Assembly (NCBI GenBank): GCA_036489755.1
Contig: DASXFD010000070.1
Location: 355,491 to 419,490, forward strand
Source: JABFXX01 sp036489755
Lineage (GTDB): Bacteria > Myxococcota_A > Polyangia > Haliangiales > Haliangiaceae
Reading direction: 5' to 3'
DNA length: 64,000 nt
In this document: positions 20,179-30,675 of the stretch, in pieces
Position numbering within the stretch: position 1 is the first letter of the stretch
Layout: every line of letters begins with the position of its first letter
Made by a program: the position numbers and the translations under genes
Notes under the pieces: generated by a model
The model's database searches: none
What the model saw: the letters and a program-made list of their open reading frames with translations, nothing else
What the model was told of the DNA's origin: nothing

Positions 20179-21477
20179 CTAGGGTTCACCGCAGAGCGAC
20201 TGGCCACCCGAGGCGACGTACGCCGTCGTCTTCGCCGCGAGGTTGCCACCATCGGTGTCCGGATCGGTCTGATCGCCGGCGCCTGCACCGAACGCCACGC
20301 CGACGACGTGTGCCGCCGCAAGCGCGTTCCAGTGCGCCGGGACGACCACGGCCGGCGCGCTCTCGACCTGCGCGGCGCTACCACCGAAGAAGTAGTCGAC
20401 GCGGTTGTCCTGGTAGTGGTTGGCGACGTTGGTCTGCGCCGCGTTGCCGAGCGGCGTCTGCCAGTACAGCGCGGGCGTTCCCAACGTCTCGGTGAGCGTC
20501 TCGATCCAGGTGAGATCCTGCGCGTAGGTCGGCAGCTGCGTGTCGGTCGGATCCCACCATGTGTCGCGGCTCTGCGCGGTCTGGTAATAGCCGGCGTCGC
20601 GATCGCTGGTCTCGACGACGACGAAGTCGGCCTTGGTCTGGCCGCACGCGGCGAGGACGGATGCGACCTCGGTCGCGTCCATCGCGACGTCGGTGGTCTT
20701 GTCGGTGTTGCCGGCGACGTTCCACGCCGACGCTTGCAGTCCGACGAGCGCGTTCGGCGCGTACGTGCGGACCATCGAGATCATGCACTGACCCATCCCG
20801 GCGATCGTCGCGGGCATCGCCGCGCAGTCGGTCGGGTTCGCCGAGCTGACCGCCGCGGCGAGCGTCGTGGGATCTCCCGCCTGCCGCACGTAGCCCCAGA
20901 AGTCGGGCTCGATGTGGAGCAGCACGCGCTGCTGCCCGATCGTCTGCAGCAGGAATCGCCAGTCGTTGAAGTAGCGCGTCATGATCCCGACGTCGGTCGC
21001 GGCCTGCGTGACCTCGGCGGTGCCTTCCTGAAACCCGCTGATCGTCGCCTGCGCGGTCTGCAGGAGCTCGTAGTACGTGAACATCGGGATCTGCGGCGGC
21101 GACGCGCTTGCCGCGCTCGTCAAGAATCTGGTCGCGTAGTCGCCGGGCGGCGAGTTGTAGCAACCCCACCACGAGCTCGAACAGGACGAGCCGCAGGCCG
21201 TGCACGGCGTCGAGCTCGTGAACAACCCGCCCGAAAGATAGACGTAGCGAAGGTCGTACGGGGCGGCGCCGGCTGCACCGTCGGTGCCGCTGAGCCCGAC
21301 GACGAGCCGGTCCTTGCCGAGACTGTTCAAGAGCGACGAGCCGAGACAGCTCGCGCCGCTGCCGCCACCGCCGTCGTGATTCGTCCCGCTGCCGGCGTTG
21401 CCGTCGGATGCGCCGTTGTGATTGCTGCCGCACGCCGCGACCACGAACCCCATCACGAGCGCTCGACGCACCATCAT
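20179..21477 (-). CDS. secreted lipoprotein, possibly glycoside-hydrolase-like
   Basis: 432 residues with an N-terminal lipoprotein signal (MMVRRALVMGFVVAAC), a Gly/Asn/Asp spacer, and a large globular domain with several Cys. Segments such as QIPMFTYYELLQTAQ, VLLHIEPDFWGYV, ALVGLQASAWNV and DFVVVETSDRDAGYY follow a TIM-barrel-like strand pattern with acidic residues at strand ends, as in polysaccharide hydrolases (GH6-like 'EPD'), but I cannot name a family. It could act on extracellular polymers. The stop touches that of the small membrane protein. Confidence 0.7.
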   Translation of the reverse strand: MMVRRALVMGFVVAACGSNHNGASDGNAGSGTNHDGGGGSGASCLGSSLLNSLGKDRLVVGLSGTDGAAGAAPYDLRYVYLSGGLFTSSTPCTACGSSCSSSWWGCYNSPPGDYATRFLTSAASASPPQIPMFTYYELLQTAQATISGFQEGTAEVTQAATDVGIMTRYFNDWRFLLQTIGQQRVLLHIEPDFWGYVRQAGDPTTLAAAVSSANPTDCAAMPATIAGMGQCMISMVRTYAPNALVGLQASAWNVAGNTDKTTDVAMDATEVASVLAACGQTKADFVVVETSDRDAGYYQTAQSRDTWWDPTDTQLPTYAQDLTWIETLTETLGTPALYWQTPLGNAAQTNVANHYQDNRVDYFFGGSAAQVESAPAVVVPAHWNALAAAHVVGVAFGAGAGDQTDPDTDGGNLAAKTTAYVASGGQSLCGEP

Positions 21478-21538
21478 CGGATCTCACGAACCGGCGCGAG
21501 CGTCCACGGCTATCGACGCGCGGCCCGAAATGCACCGA

Positions 21539-23137
21539 TCACTCGCGACCCGAGATGTAGCGATCGTCGGGATCGTCGTCTTCTTTCTGGTTCTTCGCGC
21601 CCTCGATCGTCTTGGCGAGCTTCTTGAGCGCGTTGATCCCGGCGCTCGTGCAGTAGCACTGCGTGACGTCGATCGTCTTCAGCTTCGGGAACTTGCCGCC
21701 GGCGAGTGCGAGCGCGCCGGCGTCGCCCAGCGTGCCCTCCGACATGTCGATCGACTCGAGCTGGCCCGCGATCTTCGAGCCTGCGAGTGCCGCGGCGATC
21801 GCGTCGCCTTGCTTCGAGTTGCCGAGCCCGAGGTGCACGAGCTTGGGGAACAGCCTGCCGTCGAAGATCGGCTGAAGGTCGGCGACCTTGAACGCCAGCT
21901 CTTCGCCGAGCTGGAGCGTGAGCCGCTCGACGTTCGGCAGCTTCGCGGCCATGACCGACTTGAACGCGCCCTTGTCGAGCTCGCCGGTGATGATGCGCAG
22001 CTCTTTCAGCTTCGGCAGATCGATCGAGCCGAGCTTGATGCCGCCCGAGCGCAGCGTCAGGCTCTCGAGGTTGCGCAGCGCCTTGTAGATCGGCGTGACG
22101 TCACCGATGTGGCTCCAGTTGAGCTCGGTCTCCTCGGAGTAGAAGTCGCCGAGGATGAGCTTCCGCAGCGTCGGCTTGATGTGCTTGCCGATGATCTTCG
22201 CGACGCCGCCGTAGCCGTTGTCCTCGTACGACTCGATGCCGACGGTGAGCTCGCGCAAGAACCGCGTCGACGGATGGCCGAGCAGCTCGTCGAGCGCCTC
22301 GGCGACGTCGACCTCTTGCTTCTCGCCGTCGTGCATCGACGAGTGCTCGAACTTCTGCGAGATCCACAGCTTCTCGAGGTATCCCCAGCGCCACGCCGTG
22401 TTGTCGCCGAGCGGGTGATACTCGAAGCGCTCGAGCATGTCGGTCGCGTCGAGGAGCATCGGCCCGTAGAAGTGCGCGCGATTCTGATCGATCACCTTCT
22501 TCGCCGGGGCCGTCTTGTTGCCGATCTGCAGCGCGATCAGCTCGCCACGTGGATCGCCCTGGCCCTGCAGCCAGTCGGCGTAGACCTCGTAGCCGTGCAC
22601 GTCGTCGGGCGCAGCCTCGATCACGGCTTCGAGCTTGGGATTTTGCGCGCTCGCCGTAACCGGCGCTGCGGGCACCGAGCCGCGGACGAGCTTGTAGCCC
22701 TTCTTCGTCTTCTCGGCGACGAGCTTGTCGTGCTCCGACTTCGCCTCGCCGGCCGACTTGTACGTCTTCGGGGTCGACTGGCCATCGCTGCCGATCTTCC
22801 CGTAGCGCGTGGTCACCTCGGCGGCTTCGAGCGAGATCTCCCAGAACTTGTTCGAGCTGCCGTCGGAGAATTCGAAGTACATGCCGCCGCCCGGCTTGGC
22901 TTTCGCCTGCGGCTTGGCGACCGCGCCGCTGCCCTCGGCGAGCACGTAGCCCTTCTTGGTCTTCTCCGCGATCAGGCGGTCGCATTCTTTTTGCGCCGCG
23001 GCCGGCGAGCCGAGCTCCTTGAGCTGCGTCTGGCCCTTCGCGCCGATCTTGCCGAACGTCGTCGTCAGCGACGCGCCGGCGAGCTTGATGTCCCAAAACT
23101 TGCTCGACGACCCCTCCGAGAATTCGTAGCGCGGCAT
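21539..23137 (-). CDS. protein with two WGR domains, TIGR02996 motif and leucine-rich repeats
   Basis: 532 residues. Two WGR domains are clear at about 1-75 and 88-165, each with the FW.I.L....TT.(F/Y)GKIG pattern and ending in KKGY.L. WGR domains are best known from PARPs and bacterial MolR-like proteins and are thought to bind nucleic acid or protein. Then comes a TIGR02996 motif (AVIEAAPDDVHGYEVYADWL, GDPRGELIALQ) and irregular leucine-rich repeats (LRNLESLTLRSGGI, LPNVERLTLQLG, FPKLVHLGLGNS). ATG 23137 follows TATCGT by 8 nt. Longer in-frame starts would add low-quality sequence. Divergent from the next gene with only 34 nt between starts. Confidence 0.85.
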   Translation of the reverse strand: MPRYEFSEGSSSKFWDIKLAGASLTTTFGKIGAKGQTQLKELGSPAAAQKECDRLIAEKTKKGYVLAEGSGAVAKPQAKAKPGGGMYFEFSDGSSNKFWEISLEAAEVTTRYGKIGSDGQSTPKTYKSAGEAKSEHDKLVAEKTKKGYKLVRGSVPAAPVTASAQNPKLEAVIEAAPDDVHGYEVYADWLQGQGDPRGELIALQIGNKTAPAKKVIDQNRAHFYGPMLLDATDMLERFEYHPLGDNTAWRWGYLEKLWISQKFEHSSMHDGEKQEVDVAEALDELLGHPSTRFLRELTVGIESYEDNGYGGVAKIIGKHIKPTLRKLILGDFYSEETELNWSHIGDVTPIYKALRNLESLTLRSGGIKLGSIDLPKLKELRIITGELDKGAFKSVMAAKLPNVERLTLQLGEELAFKVADLQPIFDGRLFPKLVHLGLGNSKQGDAIAAALAGSKIAGQLESIDMSEGTLGDAGALALAGGKFPKLKTIDVTQCYCTSAGINALKKLAKTIEGAKNQKEDDDPDDRYISGRE

Positions 23138-23171
23138 GGTGGCGCACGATATCGCGTTATGATGCTGCCCA

Positions 23172-24062
23172 ATGAGGGTGTGCATCGCGATCGCCGTGCT
23201 CGCGCTGGTTTCGTCGTGCGACTCGCGCGCGAAGGCGTCCGACCCAGCAGGCGGGCGCGACCAGAAGTCGAAAGAGTACGAGACGTGTAGCTCGAGCGCC
23301 GTGTGCGCCGACGAGTTGCGCTGTTTCGAGCGCACGTGCCGCCGCACCGCGCGCAGCACCGTCGGCGATTATTTCGCCGCGCTCGGTGCCGCCGAGCGCA
23401 AGAAAGGCGACGCCGAGGCCGCGATCGACGCGTACAACCGCGCGCTCGGCCACTACGACAGCGAGAAGATCGCGCTGCCGCCCGACGTCGACTGCGCGTA
23501 CGGCGCGGCGCTCGCGGACGCGGTCGGCAACAAAGAGCACGCGGAGCTCGGCGCGCGCGTGCTGCATCGCTGCTTGCTCGCGGTGCCGGTCGGCAGCGCG
23601 CTGCGCGACCAGGCGCTCGCCGATCTCGCGCGCCTCAACGACGCCGGTCTCGATCCGCTCGCGCTGGGCCGCACCGCGCTCGCCGACGTGTACCTGACGC
23701 GCACGCCCGCCGCACCGTCGAGCGACAAGCTCTCGATCGGGCTCACCGGCCCGGGCGTCCCGTCGAAGTCGATCGACGCGATCACGCAAAAGCTCACCGA
23801 GCCCGGCCCGCGCGGCGCGCTGACCGCATGTTGGCAGGCGTACAATGCGGCCAGCCACAAAGACACGCTGACGTCCAACGTCGGGCTCAAGGTCACGTAC
23901 ACGCCGTCGGAGTATGAGGACGAGGCCGGCACGTTCGCGATGAAGGTCGACCCGCCCGATTCGCCCGCCGATCAGTGCGTCCACGATGCCGTCGACGCGG
24001 CATTCAAGGATCTGAAGCTTCGCGAGGCGTTCCAGACGAAGCTCGCCGTGACGATCAAATAG
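23172..24062 (+). CDS. lipoprotein with a TPR-like region and Cys-rich N terminus
   Basis: 296 residues; signal MRVCIAIAVLALVSSC with lipobox VSSC. A short Cys cluster (ETCSSSAVCADELRCFERTC) follows, of the type seen after lipoprotein anchors in myxobacteria, then a TPR-like pair (YFAALGAAERKKGDAEAAIDAYNRALGHY) and a C-terminal TonB-like or AgmX-like region in which a conserved Cys pair (ALTACWQAYN and ADQCVHDAVD) frames beta strands. ATG 23172 is 8 nt after TATGAT. The MITE-like element begins one base after the stop. Confidence 0.75.
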   Translation: MRVCIAIAVLALVSSCDSRAKASDPAGGRDQKSKEYETCSSSAVCADELRCFERTCRRTARSTVGDYFAALGAAERKKGDAEAAIDAYNRALGHYDSEKIALPPDVDCAYGAALADAVGNKEHAELGARVLHRCLLAVPVGSALRDQALADLARLNDAGLDPLALGRTALADVYLTRTPAAPSSDKLSIGLTGPGVPSKSIDAITQKLTEPGPRGALTACWQAYNAASHKDTLTSNVGLKVTYTPSEYEDEAGTFAMKVDPPDSPADQCVHDAVDAAFKDLKLREAFQTKLAVTIK

Positions 24063-24063
24063 G

Positions 24064-24288
24064 GGGACGGTCTACACTAACGAAACGTACGGCGCGTAAC
24101 TGCCTGAGTTTGTTAGCGCGTCGAGGGACGCACTAAAGCGAGCGGCGACGGGGTGTGTTTTTCGTCCGCGAAGCGGCAGGTGGACTGCCGATCACTGCGA
24201 GAAAGCACGTTCGCTTTAGTCCGTCCCTTTCGACCCTCGTGATCACCGAGAGTTGCGCATCGCAAGTTTCGTTAGTGTAGACCGTCCC
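24064..24288. mobile_element. 225-bp MITE/REP-like element with 23-bp perfect terminal inverted repeats
   Basis: The ends are perfect 23-bp inverted repeats at 24064-24086 (starting GGGACGGTCTACACTAACG) and 24266-24288. A second, nested inverted repeat lies inside: GTCGAGGGACGCACTAAAGCG near 24119-24140 pairs imperfectly with CGCTTTAGTCCGTCCCTTTCGAC near 24211-24233; each is described here only in part. GGGACG recurs at the outer and inner ends. There is no ORF. The layout fits a palindromic REP/BIME or MITE mobilised in trans by a transposase not in this window. No target duplication is evident. It lies between a lipoprotein gene and rlmN, and transcripts would fold into a long hairpin. Confidence 0.75.
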
Positions 24289-24314
24289 TGAATGGCGTAG
24301 TAGCTAGTCTCGCC

Positions 24315-25442
<1,128 letters not shown>

Positions 25443-26388
25443 AGATCGTCTGTGCCCTGCGCGTCGGGCATATCCGAGCCGTTGTCGTAGAAGTAGAGGT
25501 CGCAGCCGTCGGGCGAGATCCACGTCGGCACTTCCTCGACGCCCTGGGTGGCATAACCGGGCACCGCCGAGCCGGCGCCCCACGGCGCGCTCGCGTCGGT
25601 ACGCGTGGCCATGTAGATGTCGTTGTCGGTGCCGTTGAAGCGGCAGAAGTAGAGCGTGAGCTCGTCGGCGGTGACGCTGGGCACCTGCTCGTTCGCCGAC
25701 GTGTTGACCGCGCCGATCAGGATCTGCCCGGCGCCGACGTTGCCGCTGCCGTCGATCGGCGCCTCGTAGAGATCCGCGCCGCCCGTGGTGTCGGGCCGCG
25801 AGCTGCTCGAGAAATAGATCTTGTCGCCCGTCGCGTTCACGAACGGTTGGTTGTCGTTGTTCATGAACGCGCTCACGACGGCGGGCGGCGCGAAGTCCTC
25901 GCCGGCGGAGCCGCGCGTGGCGACGAACACCTGCTCGGCGCTGTTCGATGGCGTCGCGCGGTTGGTGTTGAAGTAGACCGTGTTCCCGTCGGGCGTCAGC
26001 GTCGGCCACAGATCGCTGTAGACCGAGTTGATCGTGCCGAGCACCTCGGGCGTGCCGAACGGCTGGTCGATCGCCGCGCGCGTCGCCTGATACATGTCCC
26101 ACGTGCCGTCGGCGTTGAGCCGCGAGAACACGAGCGTCAGCTCGTCGAGCGTGAGGCGCGGTGTCGCCTCGTTGAGCGCCGTGTTGACCGCGCTGCCGAG
26201 GTTCATCGCCGAACCGAACGGCTGCGACAGGTCGCAGCGGGCGGCGGGCGGCGCATCGGCCGTATCGTGGACGACCGGCGCGTCGGCGACCTTGGCCGCG
26301 TGATCGCCGCCGCAGGCCACGGCGATGATCGACAGCGCATGCACCCCTCGCACCGTCCCAGTTTACTTCGGTACCATTGCAAACGCAC

Positions 26389-27945
26389 ATGGAAGGGTCC
26401 GCGCAGCCGTCCCGCTTGCTCCTGATCGTCGCGGGGGCATGGACGCAGCTCGTGGGGGCGGCCTACCTCGTGCTGTCGCTCGCGTCGCTGCCGGTCGCAC
26501 ACGACCTCCATGCCGGCACGCATGCGCTGATCGCGTCGATCATCGCGTCGGTGGCCGCGATGGTGTGCGGCGCGCTGATCTATCGCGGCCGGCTGATCCC
26601 GCTCGCGCTCGCGGCCGGCCTCGACGTCGGGTTTGGCATCGGCTTGCCGCGGGGCAGCTCGGCCGTCGGCTCGATCCTGCGCGTGTTGCCGCAGACCGAC
26701 GCCGGCACCGCCGGGACGCTCGTCACGGTCGGCGCGATCGCGATGTTCGGCGCGGCGATCCTATGCTGCATCGCACTGCCGGCCGCGCTCAAGCTGCGCG
26801 CGTGGGCGAGAGGCGAGCTCGCGCGACCGTCGCTGCCGCCCGAGATGCTGCCGCGCGCGAGCGGTGACCTGCCGCCGGCCGCGAGCACGCTCAAGGGCCT
26901 CGGCAAGCCGAGCAAGCTGATGGCGACGCAGGTCGTGCATCTGCCCGGCCGCCGCGGCAAGCCGTTCGTGATCGTCGGCGTCGCGATCGCGCTGATCGCG
27001 CTCGGCATCGTGATCATCAGCGCCGCGACGAGCGACGAGCCCGCATCGAAGACCGCCGGCTCCGGCTCCGCAAAGCCACCGATCGTCACGACGAAATCCG
27101 TCGATGCCGCGGTCGCGGTCGCGCCGGCGGCCGATGCGATGGTCGTCGACGCCGCACCCGAGGCGCCACATCCCGACGAGCTCGTCACGCGCTTTCACGC
27201 GGCGCTCGCGCAGGCCAAACCCGACGATCTGGCCCTCTTGTTCGACAGCCACGCGTTCGCGTTCGGCGTGTCCGCGAACGAGGTCGCCGAGGGCCGCGCC
27301 GCCGTCGTCGACACGATCCGCCACGACATCGGCACGCCGCCGAAAACCGGCTTCGACGTCACCGGTCGCTACACGCAGATCGGCCACGAAGGCGATGTCG
27401 CGTGGATCGCCGAGGAGCTGCGGCTCGGCGGCCAGACGTTCGTCGTCACGGCGGTCGCCGGCCTCGCCGACAACGCGTGGACGTTTGCGGCGATCCAGCT
27501 CGGCGTCGCGGTGCCGAACGACGTCGCGTACCGGCTCGGCAAGGACGGACAGCTCGCGATCCCCGACGCGATTCCCGACACCCACGACGACTCCGACCTC
27601 GCGAAGGCGATGCGCCAGGCGTTCGCGTCGAAGCCGTCGTTTGTCGCGGCGCGCAGCACGCGGCCCGATGCGCTCAACCTCGGCAGCGCGCCCGGCGAGC
27701 GCGTGGTCGGCGGCGACTCGATCAAGAAGCTGTTCGGCCGGCTGCGCGCGACGATCCGCCTCCACGACGCCGTCAAGGTCGGGATGGTCGGCAGCGCCGG
27801 TGGCTGGGGCGCGGCGAACGTCGAGTTCACCGACGCCGACCGCGACGGCACGCAGGTCACGCAGACGTTCCGCGTGCTCGCCGCCTGGCTGCGCGAGGGC
27901 AACGACTGGCGCATCGTTCAGACGCAGTTCTCGAACCCGAAGTAG
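26389..27945 (+). CDS. membrane protein with C-terminal SnoaL/NTF2-like domains
   Basis: 518 residues. The N-terminal ~140 residues hold four hydrophobic helices (LLLIVAGAWTQLVGAAYLVL, ALIASIIASVAAMVCGALIY and two more), then a cytosolic Pro/Ser linker, another helix (FVIVGVAIALIALGIVIISA) and a low-complexity spacer. The C-terminal ~250 residues look like one or two NTF2/SnoaL-like cone folds (ELVTRFHAALAQAKPDDLALLF... VAWIAEELRLGGQTFVVTAVAG... LREGNDWRIVQTQFSNPK). It may sense a ligand or serve as a scaffold. ATG 26389 is preferred over a TTG at 26377. TACCAT lies 11 nt upstream of the ATG. Confidence 0.75.
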   Translation: MEGSAQPSRLLLIVAGAWTQLVGAAYLVLSLASLPVAHDLHAGTHALIASIIASVAAMVCGALIYRGRLIPLALAAGLDVGFGIGLPRGSSAVGSILRVLPQTDAGTAGTLVTVGAIAMFGAAILCCIALPAALKLRAWARGELARPSLPPEMLPRASGDLPPAASTLKGLGKPSKLMATQVVHLPGRRGKPFVIVGVAIALIALGIVIISAATSDEPASKTAGSGSAKPPIVTTKSVDAAVAVAPAADAMVVDAAPEAPHPDELVTRFHAALAQAKPDDLALLFDSHAFAFGVSANEVAEGRAAVVDTIRHDIGTPPKTGFDVTGRYTQIGHEGDVAWIAEELRLGGQTFVVTAVAGLADNAWTFAAIQLGVAVPNDVAYRLGKDGQLAIPDAIPDTHDDSDLAKAMRQAFASKPSFVAARSTRPDALNLGSAPGERVVGGDSIKKLFGRLRATIRLHDAVKVGMVGSAGGWGAANVEFTDADRDGTQVTQTFRVLAAWLREGNDWRIVQTQFSNPK

Positions 27946-27976
27946 CAGCTCCGAGAACGTCTGCTACCGTCGATCG

Positions 27977-28579
27977 ATGCTGGCGATTCGCGACGTGTGG
28001 CAATGGCGGCTGATCGCCGCGGCGGGTTGTGTGGCGCTGACCGTGCTCGCGCCGCGCGACGGGCGGCGTCATGCTGCGCCGGTGCGCTTCGTGCCGCGCG
28101 GGCACATGGCACCGCCGCCACCTGCGACGCGCGCCGTGCTCGACACGCGCTTCGGCGCGATCACGTGCACGCTCGACGCCCATCACGCACCGGCCACCGT
28201 CGCGAGCTTCGCGAACCTCGCGCGCGCCGGCTTCTACAACGGGCTCACGTTCCATCGCGTGATCCCGGGCTTCATCATTCAGGGCGGCGATCCGAACGGC
28301 AACGGAACCGGCGGCCCGGGCTACACGATCCCCGACGAGATCGCGCCCGACCTGGCGTTCGATCGGCCCGGCGTGCTCGCGATGGCGAACGCCGGCAAGA
28401 ACACGGCCGGCAGCCAGTTCTTCATCACCGACGCGCCCGCGCACTGGATCGATCACACGTCGACGATCTTCGGCCACTGCGATCATCCCGAGGTCGTGCA
28501 CGCGATCGCGTCGGTGCCGCGGTCGACGGCCGATGCCCCGATCAAGCCGGTCGTCATCGAACGCGTGACAATCGAGTAG
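27977..28579 (+). CDS. cyclophilin-type peptidyl-prolyl cis-trans isomerase, membrane-anchored
   Basis: 200 residues: an N-terminal hydrophobic anchor (WRLIAAAGCVALTVLA), a Pro-rich linker, and a short bacterial cyclophilin domain (RFGAITCTLDAHHAPATVASF, FHRVIPGFIIQGGDPNGNGTGGPGY, AGSQFFITDAP, FGHCDHPEVVHAI). Catalytic Arg is in FHRVIPGF. It catalyses proline isomerisation during folding of periplasmic proteins. ATG 27977 is exactly 6 nt after TACCGT. A strong terminator follows the stop. Confidence 0.92.
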   Translation: MLAIRDVWQWRLIAAAGCVALTVLAPRDGRRHAAPVRFVPRGHMAPPPPATRAVLDTRFGAITCTLDAHHAPATVASFANLARAGFYNGLTFHRVIPGFIIQGGDPNGNGTGGPGYTIPDEIAPDLAFDRPGVLAMANAGKNTAGSQFFITDAPAHWIDHTSTIFGHCDHPEVVHAIASVPRSTADAPIKPVVIERVTIE

Positions 28580-28604
28580 CCGGCGTAGTACAAACCTCGA
28601 GCAG

Positions 28605-28629
28605 CGCCAGCCATCCGGCTGGCGTTTCT
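28605..28629 (+). terminator. intrinsic terminator of the cyclophilin gene
   Basis: Perfect 8-bp stem CGCCAGCC / GGCTGGCG (28605-28612 and 28617-28624) with loop ATCC, followed by TTTCT. It separates the cyclophilin gene from the downstream hydrolase gene. Confidence 0.75.
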
Positions 28630-28674
28630 AGTTTCGGCGCTCGCAATTCAACGCGCGCGCCCGCGGAGGAGCAC

Positions 28675-29418
28675 ATGCGAGAGCTCTGGTTCGGTAGTCG
28701 TTTGTTCGCGGTCGAGCGCGGTGATGGCCGCGCCGTCATCTTGTTGCACGGTGGGCTCGCGACGCACGCCGCGTGCGCGCCGTATGCCGACGCGCTTGCC
28801 GCGCGGTTTCGCGTGATCACGCCGGATCTGCGCGGCAGCGGCCGCTCGCACGATGCGGGGCCGCTGTCGTGGGACCAGCTCGCCGACGACGTCGCGGCGC
28901 TCGCGCACGAGCTCGGCATCGTGCGCGCGGCCGTCGGCGGCATCTCGTTCGGCGGCGGCGTCGCGGTGCGAGTCGCGCTGCGCCAGCCATCGCTCGTCGC
29001 TGCGCTCGCGCTGATCCATCCCGCGTTCGCCGGCGCCGACATCGGCCTCGCACCCGCGCAGCTCGCCGCGATGCGCGCGATGGATGCCGCCGGCAGTCGC
29101 GCGCCGCGCGAAGGTGTGGACGTGCTGCTGCCGCTGTTCGCGGCGCTGCCCGACGAGATTCGCGCCCGCGCGGGCAAGCTCGTCGCGACGTACGATCCGG
29201 CGAGCGTCGCGGCGACGACGCGCTTCATGCTCGAGGGCGGCCAGCCGTTCGAGCGCGGCACCGACCTCGCGGCGATCGACGCCCCGGCGTTCGTCGTGCC
29301 GGGCATCGATCCGACGCATCCGGCCGAGGTCGCCGACGTCTATCGGCGGAATCTGCGGCAGTGCACCGTCGCGCCCGATACGACCGCGCTCGGCGACTTT
29401 CTGGCTGACGTGCTCTAA
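28675..29418 (+). CDS. alpha/beta-hydrolase
   Basis: 247-residue cytosolic alpha/beta-hydrolase. Oxyanion region LLHGGLATHAAC, DLRGSGRS, nucleophile elbow GGISFGG (G-x-S-x-G with Ser), acidic residue probably in FVVPGIDPTHP region, where the candidate His also lies. The family includes esterases, lactonases (enol-lactonase-like) and haloperoxidases; the substrate is open. A strong ribosome site GGAGGA at 28665-28670 precedes ATG 28675. The stop overlaps the stop of ndk by four bases on opposite strands. Confidence 0.88.
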   Translation: MRELWFGSRLFAVERGDGRAVILLHGGLATHAACAPYADALAARFRVITPDLRGSGRSHDAGPLSWDQLADDVAALAHELGIVRAAVGGISFGGGVAVRVALRQPSLVAALALIHPAFAGADIGLAPAQLAAMRAMDAAGSRAPREGVDVLLPLFAALPDEIRARAGKLVATYDPASVAATTRFMLEGGQPFERGTDLAAIDAPAFVVPGIDPTHPAEVADVYRRNLRQCTVAPDTTALGDFLADVL

Positions 29419-29846
29419 CGCGCGAGCGAGGCGAGCTCGGCGGTCGAGAAGAAGAACGCGATCTCGTCCTTCGCGGTCTCGGGCGCGTCGGAGCCGTGGA
29501 CGGCGTTGCGCTCGATGTCGGTCGCGAAGTCCTTGCGGATCGTGCCGGCCGCGGCCTTCTCCGGGTTCGTCGCGCCCATCACCTCGCGGTTCTTCGCGAT
29601 CGCGTTGTCGCCCTCGAGCACCTGCACGAGCACCGGGCCCTCCGTCATGAACTTGACGAGGCCGCCGTAGAACGGCCGGTCCTTGTGGACGGCGTAGAAC
29701 GCCTTCGCCTGGGTCTCGGTGAGCCGCGTCATGCGCGACGCGATGACGCGTAGGCCGGCTGCCTCGAGCTTCGCGGTGATCGGGCCGATCACGTTCTTCG
29801 CGACGGCATCGGGCTTGATGATCGAAAACGTACGTTCGATTGCCAT
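29415..29846 (-). CDS. ndk: nucleoside diphosphate kinase
   Basis: 143 residues, the full length of the family. Transfers the gamma phosphate between nucleoside triphosphates and diphosphates. N terminus ERTFSIIKPDAV, the Kpn-loop region, and the phosphorylated His117 in RNAVHGSD are all present, with C-terminal EIAFFF. ATG 29846 follows TAGGGT by 9 nt. It stands alone on the minus strand and converges, with overlapping stops, on the hydrolase gene. Confidence 0.97.
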   Translation of the reverse strand: MAIERTFSIIKPDAVAKNVIGPITAKLEAAGLRVIASRMTRLTETQAKAFYAVHKDRPFYGGLVKFMTEGPVLVQVLEGDNAIAKNREVMGATNPEKAAAGTIRKDFATDIERNAVHGSDAPETAKDEIAFFFSTAELASLAR

Positions 29847-29894
29847 TTGCGGCGGACCCTAGTCGAAAGCTCGTCGGGTTTCAACCCGAGCGGG

Positions 29895-30623
29895 TCAGCT
29901 GGCGCCGCCACCTATCAAAGCGAGACGGTGCCAGCCCGATGCGTCCTTGACGTAGAGCCACCACCGGTCCTCGTTGCATTCGGTTACGCCTTCGTGCGGA
30001 ATAACGCAGCTGCTCCCGATCGTCACGCGCGCCGTGCAACCGGTCAGCAGCTCCGCGTTGATGTACACGTAGTCGATCGCCTTGTGGCTGCGGTCCGATT
30101 CGTTTTGGAGCAGATCTCGCGTGGTGAGATCAATACCGCCCATAGACACCGAGTTGCCGCGTGACCGGGCTCTATCGTCGACGATCCGCAGGTGCCGGCG
30201 ATCAGCGAACGTGTTGACGAGCGCGACCTTGAACACGCGATCGACGTCAACGTCATCTCGCCGCGCGCAGCCGGGGTCAGGTGCGAACATGAAGTCGTGC
30301 CTCGTCACGCCGTTCTTCGCGACGACGAGCGGTTCGAACATCCAGCCGCCGTTGTAGATGACCGCGGCAGTCGTCGTCGAGCCCGCGAATCGCGAGATGA
30401 CGTAGCCGCCATTGTCGTCGGTGATGTACACATAGTCCCAGCTATCCTCGAGACGAACCTCGGCGTCGGGCAGTGGCTTACCCGTCGCTCGGTCGGTGAT
30501 GACGCCCTCGACCCGGCTGACGAGGGCAGTCGGCTCGAAATCGAAGTCTGGCGGCAGGGATGTCTTCTTCGGCACGGCGCACGCCGCGAGTGCCAACGTG
30601 GCAAGCCATCTCACGAGCTCCAC
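29895..30623 (-). CDS. lipoprotein with carboxypeptidase-regulatory-like domain
   Basis: 242 residues, GTG start, signal VELVRWLATLALAAC with lipobox ALAAC. Residues ~38-95 form a CarboxypepD_reg-like beta sandwich (VEGVITDRATGKPLPDAEVRLED, YVYITDDNGGYVISRF). The C-terminal part contains four Cys (GCARRD, TGCTAR, SSCVIP, TECNED) likely to form disulfides and ends WWLYVKDASGWHRLALIGG. A surface-exposed accessory lipoprotein; function unknown. Confidence 0.78.
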   Translation of the reverse strand: MELVRWLATLALAACAVPKKTSLPPDFDFEPTALVSRVEGVITDRATGKPLPDAEVRLEDSWDYVYITDDNGGYVISRFAGSTTTAAVIYNGGWMFEPLVVAKNGVTRHDFMFAPDPGCARRDDVDVDRVFKVALVNTFADRRHLRIVDDRARSRGNSVSMGGIDLTTRDLLQNESDRSHKAIDYVYINAELLTGCTARVTIGSSCVIPHEGVTECNEDRWWLYVKDASGWHRLALIGGGAS

Positions 30624-30675
30624 GATCGCAGCGCGCTCGCGAGCGCACCACTAACACATCCGCGCGGCACGCCAT

